This document shows positions 60,201 through 64,000 of a DNA stretch of 64,000 nucleotides, piece by piece. The position numbers were made by a program, and so were the translations under genes. The notes beneath the pieces were generated by a model. It was not told where the DNA came from, searched no databases, and saw only the letters and a program-made list of their open reading frames with translations. Position 1 is the stretch's first letter, and every line of letters begins with the position of its first letter. Source of the DNA: Flaviramulus sp. BrNp1-15 (lineage in GTDB: Bacteria; Bacteroidota; Bacteroidia; Flavobacteriales; Flavobacteriaceae); NCBI RefSeq assembly GCF_022259695.1, contig NZ_CP092099.1:1906471-1970470 (forward strand), written 5' to 3'.

Positions 60201-60410
60201 ACAATTCAAATTGGATATACACTTCCATCAGATGTATTAAGCAAATATGGTGTAGATAAATTAAGAATTTATTTAACTTCTGAAAACCTATTAACATTTA
60301 CTAAGTACAGTGGTTATGATCCAGAAATTGGAGGTGGAATTTTTGGTATTGATCGTGGCTATTACCCACAGGCTATAACAAACCAAATTGGGATTAATTT
60401 ACAATTTTAA
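57297..60410 (+). CDS. SusC/RagA-family TonB-linked outer-membrane transporter
   Basis: The 1037-residue protein has a signal peptide and a carboxypeptidase-like domain (INGIVNDETGIPIPGVNIIKKGTKSGVVTDFDGAFTI). The TonB-box region is followed by DEVVVIGYGTQKKSVVTGAIS, the plug with LQGRVSGITIAANSGQPGSSSTVRVRGI, and a large barrel. With SusD it imports oligosaccharides into the periplasm. The 273 bp upstream hold no gene. Confidence 0.96.
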   Translation: MKKNNLILKSFTILFIISSWFSFAQEIAINGIVNDETGIPIPGVNIIKKGTKSGVVTDFDGAFTINTEVGSTLSFSYVGYVTQDVVVINSSSLTVTLVQDLAQLDEVVVIGYGTQKKSVVTGAISGVKQSELEDLPITRVEQTLQGRVSGITIAANSGQPGSSSTVRVRGITTLGNNEPLWVVDGVVVDSGGIGFLNQSDIESVEVLKDAASQAIYGARAATGVILITTKKGKSGKLSVNYNGYTGISSAARKLDLLNANEYATLLNEKSVNGGGSILFSDPASYGKGTDWQSIIFNDSAKRTSHEFSLSGGNDISKFYASFGYTDQEGIVMSDISNYTRKNIRLNSTHNITDKLRFGQTVGYSNEKNIGIGNTNSEFGGPLSSAINLDPLTPTVETDPTLTGQAPYTNNGIWRDANGNPYGISGLVAQEMSNPLAYQQTLLGNYGWADNFVGNAYLEFEPIEGLKFRSTLGGKLAYWGYQSYTPVSYLNASFITPQNNISRGTNKGFGWNIENTVSYSKTLGSHNFSILLGQGAYVDNITSGENVTYFDIPVDNYRDASFNFSVPTDQINASAYTGNEHKVNSLFSRLTYDYNEKYLLTAIVRRDGSSRFGANNKYGFFPSFSAGWVPSKEDFWKDNNVINQLKIRGGYGITGSDAIGDFQYLSTVSGGRNYTIGTSGSVVIGNSPDAPSNPDLKWEETSQLNIGFDTRFFSDFSLAFDWYKKETTGILQSVSIPGYVGAVGSPTGNVADMENTGIDLEIGYNKSFEDFNLSLNGNVSFLENTVTYLGNGVDFLSGGATIQSSTYPITRTQVGQPVNSFFGFKTNGIFQNQEEINNYVSSDGTVIQPNAQPGDFKWQDLDDDGNIDSDDRGFLGSSIPKVTFGFTLNLDYKNFDLLVFCQGASGNKIFQGLRRLDVENANYQTAALGRWVGEGTSNTYPRLTTNDTNNNFSNPSDFYLEDGDYLRFKTIQIGYTLPSDVLSKYGVDKLRIYLTSENLLTFTKYSGYDPEIGGGIFGIDRGYYPQAITNQIGINLQF

Positions 60411-60420
60411 AAAAAAAGAT

Positions 60421-61935
60421 ATGAAAAAAATAAAAAGTATAATGAGTTTAGGTATTACTCTGCCAATAATCATACTCATAGTATCCTGTAGTGAAAATTT
60501 TTTAGAAGTAGAACCAAAAGGTACTACATTGGAAGAAAACTATTATTCAAATGAAGCTGAAGCGTATTCTGGTTTAGTTGCAGTTTATGATGTTTTAGGG
60601 AAGCAATCTAGAGGATTCGAAAACATGATAGCACTATTAAACTCTGGATCTGATGATCATTTCACCGGAGGAGGTAGTTCTGCTGATGGTTCTCAATTAC
60701 AAGTTTTTTCAAATTACACTATTAGCGAGTCTACCGTTGCAACTAGTTATTGGAGCGATTTTTATCAGGGTATTTTTAGAGCAAATACACTATTAACAAA
60801 ATTGCCTAGTGTAGATATGTCAGACGCTTCAAAAGCCAGATTTACTGCCGAAACAAAGGCTTTAAGAGCTATTTATTATTTTGAATTAGTAAGGCTTTTT
60901 AAAAACATTCCTCTAATCACATCACCATTAGGTACGGATGAAATTTATAGTGTAACACAAGCAGATCCAAGTGATGTTTATGTACAAATCGAAACCGACC
61001 TACTAGAAGCTATTTCGGGTCTTCCTGTTACATTAGATTTAACAAATGAAGCAGGACGTTTAACTCAAGGTGCTGCCAAAGCGCTTTTAGGAAAGGTGTA
61101 TTTATATCAAGGAAAAAATAGTGAAGCCGCATCGCAACTTGCAGAGGTAAATGGCACACCTGGAGCTACAAGTCCATTTGGATATAAATTACTTGACAAT
61201 TTTTCAGATTTATGGGTAGTTGGTAATAATTATCACAGTGAATCCATAATTGAAATCGCACATACAGATAAAAGTAATGCAGATTGGGGAAATTGGGGTT
61301 GGTCTAATGACGAGGGTAACAGTTTAAATGTTATGGTAGGTCCTAGGGGTTTTGTAAGAACAGCAGGATCAACTGCACCCGATTATGCTGCGGGTTGGGG
61401 TTTTAGTATTATAACACAAAGTTTATACGATGCACTTTTGGGAGATCCAAGATTTAATTCAACAATAGAAGATATACAAGCATTAAACGATGCAGGTCAA
61501 GTAGAATATGAAGAAAGTTATCAAAACACAGGGTATTACCTTAAAAAGTTTATGCCATTAACATCTGATGTGTCAACAGGCGGGGGTGCTTCTGTACTTA
61601 ATTATAAACAGCATACATACATGATACGTTTAGCAGATACTTATTTATTAGAAGCAGAAGCTTTAGGAGGCACAGGAGCACGTGCCCAAGCACTGTTAGA
61701 TGCTGTTAGAGCAAGAGTAGGTTTGTCACCAACACCTGTGTCTATTGATGCAATTATTAATGAACGCAGATTAGAATTAGCTGGTGAGGGTCATAGATGG
61801 TATGATTTGGTAAGAACTGGTAGAGCAGCTACGGTGTTAGCAGATAAAGGGTTTACCTCTGGGAAAAATGAAATTTTACCAATTCCTTTACCTGAATTGG
61901 AAAATACATTACTCGTTCAAAACCCTAATTATTAA
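60421..61935 (+). CDS. SusD/RagB-family nutrient-binding lipoprotein
   Basis: The start at 60421 (MKKIKSIMSLGITLPIIILIVSC) gives 504 residues with a lipobox cysteine. An alternative start inside susC adds eleven residues ahead of the signal. SusD hallmarks are NFLEVEPKGTTLEENYYSNEAEAYSGLVAVYDVL, FTAETKALRAIYYFELVRLFKNIPL, and the C-terminal INERRLELAGEGHRWYDLVRTG. It binds glycan at the cell surface and caps the SusC channel. Confidence 0.96.
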   Translation: MKKIKSIMSLGITLPIIILIVSCSENFLEVEPKGTTLEENYYSNEAEAYSGLVAVYDVLGKQSRGFENMIALLNSGSDDHFTGGGSSADGSQLQVFSNYTISESTVATSYWSDFYQGIFRANTLLTKLPSVDMSDASKARFTAETKALRAIYYFELVRLFKNIPLITSPLGTDEIYSVTQADPSDVYVQIETDLLEAISGLPVTLDLTNEAGRLTQGAAKALLGKVYLYQGKNSEAASQLAEVNGTPGATSPFGYKLLDNFSDLWVVGNNYHSESIIEIAHTDKSNADWGNWGWSNDEGNSLNVMVGPRGFVRTAGSTAPDYAAGWGFSIITQSLYDALLGDPRFNSTIEDIQALNDAGQVEYEESYQNTGYYLKKFMPLTSDVSTGGGASVLNYKQHTYMIRLADTYLLEAEALGGTGARAQALLDAVRARVGLSPTPVSIDAIINERRLELAGEGHRWYDLVRTGRAATVLADKGFTSGKNEILPIPLPELENTLLVQNPNY

Positions 61936-61954
61936 TCCTTAAAATAAAATTATA

Positions 61955-62827
61955 ATGAAATTAAATATAAAATTAAATAAGGGTTTTCAGTATGTAGCTA
62001 TAGCTTTAGCAACGTTTGTAGTAGCTTGTCAACCCGATGAACTAGGACATGGTAATGGACTTACCACAACAGATTTAGATGCAGGATTTATAATTACAAA
62101 GGTTGCTGATGCAAACAATACTTATTTATTGACGGCCAATAGCAGCTATATCACCTCTAGTTGGGACATTGATAATGGTGCAGGTTTTTATTCAGGCGGT
62201 ACAAGTGAAGAAGTTTTTTATCCAGATGCAGGAACATACAGTGTTAAGCATAAAGTTACAGGAATAGGTGGAATTGCTGAAACATTTACTCAAACTATTG
62301 ATGTAGAAACCTCTGATCCTGTAGCAGGAAACTTAGTGAGAGGCGGAAAATTTCTAGACGCGAGTGATCATTCAGAATGGACCATATTAAATATTAGTGG
62401 TTCTGGTGCTATCTGGACATTCAATACTGGTAGTGCAACTATTGTAGCTAGTGGTTGGAATCAACAAGGTATTTATCAAGCTATTGAAGTAATTGCAGGA
62501 AAAGAGTATAAAATTGATATGATTGTTTCTGGAGATGGAAACAATGAAACTTGGTTCGAAGTATTTGCCAGCACAGTAGAACCAGTACAGTGGAATGACT
62601 ACGCTAATAATGTTGTTATGGGGCTTAATACATGGGCTGGATGTGGTATAGGAACATTTAGCGGCTCACTTTCTTCAGTAGGATGTGTTGATAATTCATA
62701 CTCAAGTTCAAGAAGTAATACCGTTACATTTGATACCTCAGGAACAATCTATTTGGTAATCAAATGTGGAGGAAGCACAACACCAGGTATTACAATTACT
62801 AATGTAGAAATGAGAGGTACTAATTAA
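61955..62827 (+). CDS. PKD-like surface lipoprotein, probable glycan-binding protein
   Basis: The 290-residue protein has a lipobox (TFVVACQPD). A PKD-like domain (about 45-125: SSWDIDNGAGFYSGGTSEEVFYPDAGTYSVKHKVTG) is followed by a jelly-roll, carbohydrate-binding-like domain (about 130-288). Its place between SusD and the GH30 gene is where surface glycan-binding proteins usually sit. No catalytic motif is visible. Confidence 0.82.
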   Translation: MKLNIKLNKGFQYVAIALATFVVACQPDELGHGNGLTTTDLDAGFIITKVADANNTYLLTANSSYITSSWDIDNGAGFYSGGTSEEVFYPDAGTYSVKHKVTGIGGIAETFTQTIDVETSDPVAGNLVRGGKFLDASDHSEWTILNISGSGAIWTFNTGSATIVASGWNQQGIYQAIEVIAGKEYKIDMIVSGDGNNETWFEVFASTVEPVQWNDYANNVVMGLNTWAGCGIGTFSGSLSSVGCVDNSYSSSRSNTVTFDTSGTIYLVIKCGGSTTPGITITNVEMRGTN

Positions 62828-62875
62828 ATTGAACATAGCTTAAATTAAAGTTGTTTTGTATTAGTTTAGTTTAAT

Positions 62876-62907
62876 AGCCCATATTCATTTTGGTATGGAT
62901 ATGGGCT
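62876..62907 (+). other. Stem-loop between the SusCD unit and the GH30 gene
   Basis: AGCCCATAT and ATATGGGCT form a 9-bp perfect stem with a 14-base loop. There is no T-run, so it is more likely an mRNA stabiliser or partial terminator setting lower expression of the enzymes than a full stop. Confidence 0.5.
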
Positions 62908-63020
62908 TAAACTTTCACTTTAACATATATTTTTAAGCACATAACATGACTTTTATATGTTCAATAATATGCTAATAACTTACTGTTTATTCAATAATCA
63001 GTAATAACTAAATTATAATA

Positions 63021-64000
63021 ATGAGATTAAATAAAATTTTAATGAATCATCCTGTTACACTTTTGATATTAAGTTTTTTACTAATAAAATGCTCTTCATC
63101 TGATTCATCTCAAAACGATCCAGATATAAATCCTCCTAATCAAAATATAACCCTTAGTAATGTAGATTTATACGTTACTAATCTTGACAAATCAGAGTTG
63201 TTTAAATTACAACCTACAAAAGTGCCTTTATTTAAAGAGAATATTAATTTCTCAATTACAGTAAATCCAGAGGTATCGTATCAAGTAATGGATGGTTTTG
63301 GATTTTCTTTAACTGGTGGTAGTGCAATGCATCTAAATAATATGTCTGATTCAGCACGAAATAATATTTTAAAGGAACTTTTTAGTGTGGATAATGTAGG
63401 CGTAAGCTATTTAAGGCTTAGTATAGGCGCATCAGATTTAGACCCAGAAGTATTTTCATATAACGATTTACCAGATGGTGAAACCGATGAAAATTTAACA
63501 AAGTTTTCAATTGAAAAAGATAAGGAAAATCTTATTCCAGTTTTAAAGGAAATTTTAGCAATTAATCCCGACATTAAAATTATGGGGTCTCCATGGTCTG
63601 CACCAATATGGATGAAAACAAATAATAATTCTATTGGAGGAAGTTTAAAACCAGAATATTATGCTGCATATGCTAATTACTTTGTAAAGTACATCCAAGC
63701 TTATAAAGCAGAAGGTATTTCTATAGATGCTATTACGGTTCAAAACGAACCTCTGCATGATGGTAACAACCCAAGCATGTACATGGAAGCGTTAAGTCAA
63801 GCCGAATTTGTAAAAAACCATTTAGGGCCTGCTTTTGAAGCGGCAAACATTAAAACAAAAATTGTGGTTTGGGATCATAATGCAGATAATCCAGCTTATC
63901 CTATGACAATATTTGCTGATGATGAAGCTAATAAATATATAGATGGTTCTGCATTTCATTTATATAATGGATCTATCGACAACCTAAGTGCGGTGCATAA
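63021..64000 (+). CDS. Glycoside hydrolase family 30 (partial, cut by the window end)
   Basis: The frame is open from ATG 63021 to the last base, about 326 residues. A signal with a lipobox-like cysteine (LLIKCSSS) precedes a GH30 (beta/alpha)8 domain: VSYQVMDGFGFSLTGGSAMHLN, YLRLSIGASD, IMGSPWSAPIWMKTN, and AITVQNEPLHDGNNPSM with the acid/base glutamate. GH30 enzymes cut beta-1,6- or beta-1,3-glucans, glucosylceramide or xylan. In a SusCD locus of this type, beta-1,6-glucan branches of laminarin are a reasonable guess. Confidence 0.9.
   Translation, partial: MRLNKILMNHPVTLLILSFLLIKCSSSDSSQNDPDINPPNQNITLSNVDLYVTNLDKSELFKLQPTKVPLFKENINFSITVNPEVSYQVMDGFGFSLTGGSAMHLNNMSDSARNNILKELFSVDNVGVSYLRLSIGASDLDPEVFSYNDLPDGETDENLTKFSIEKDKENLIPVLKEILAINPDIKIMGSPWSAPIWMKTNNNSIGGSLKPEYYAAYANYFVKYIQAYKAEGISIDAITVQNEPLHDGNNPSMYMEALSQAEFVKNHLGPAFEAANIKTKIVVWDHNADNPAYPMTIFADDEANKYIDGSAFHLYNGSIDNLSAVH

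Overview
The window is AT-rich DNA from a member of the Bacteroidota, most likely a marine Flavobacteriaceae. The evidence is the gene families (SusC/SusD pair, DUF6377 regulator, CvfB, DUF2853, HYC_CC_PP, DUF6266), TAnnTTTG-type -7 boxes with weak ribosome sites, and repeat types familiar from that family. I see no tRNA, rRNA, CRISPR array or insertion sequence.

Positions 1-27382 are mostly housekeeping chromosome. They hold a trans-sulfuration PLP enzyme divergent from an Lrp regulator; three tandem 7-TM paralogs running into a histidine kinase; an ALDH / pseudouridine synthase / panB run on the minus strand; a GH3 glucosidase divergent from a Nudix-type sugar regulator; dnaK; an RlmI-like methyltransferase; a menaquinone block (hotdog thioesterase, menF, menD); CvfB and mnmE.

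Positions 27368-55092 look like one integrated element of about 27.7 kb. It sits in the last codons of mnmE and is bounded by a 17-bp imperfect direct repeat that encodes the MnmE C-terminus. Its left end has a tyrosine recombinase, HTH_17 excisionase-like proteins and a primase-like module (BT4734/VirE-N, PriCT-2/DUF3987). Next comes a compact five-gene operon: an XRE regulator, a beta-flower protein with a GYP repeat, a full-length Argonaute whose catalytic aspartates appear lost, a protein with a HEPN-type RNLIVH motif, and a DUF4238 protein. This is the best candidate here for an undescribed defence system. The rest is a heavy-metal island: DUF6660, TonB receptor, Fur-family regulator, DUF3703, Zn/Cd P-type ATPase, HYC_CC_PP, CusA/TolC/CusB-type efflux, HMA proteins and DUF305. 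The right end has a hairpin-rich non-coding stretch, DUF1508, a possible pseudoknotted RNA and DUF6266. No relaxase or type IV secretion gene is visible.

Positions 55093-64000 return to the chromosome with a polysaccharide utilisation locus: a DUF6377 regulator, SusC, SusD, a PKD-like surface lipoprotein and a GH30 glycoside hydrolase cut by the window end. A beta-glucan substrate is plausible but is inference.
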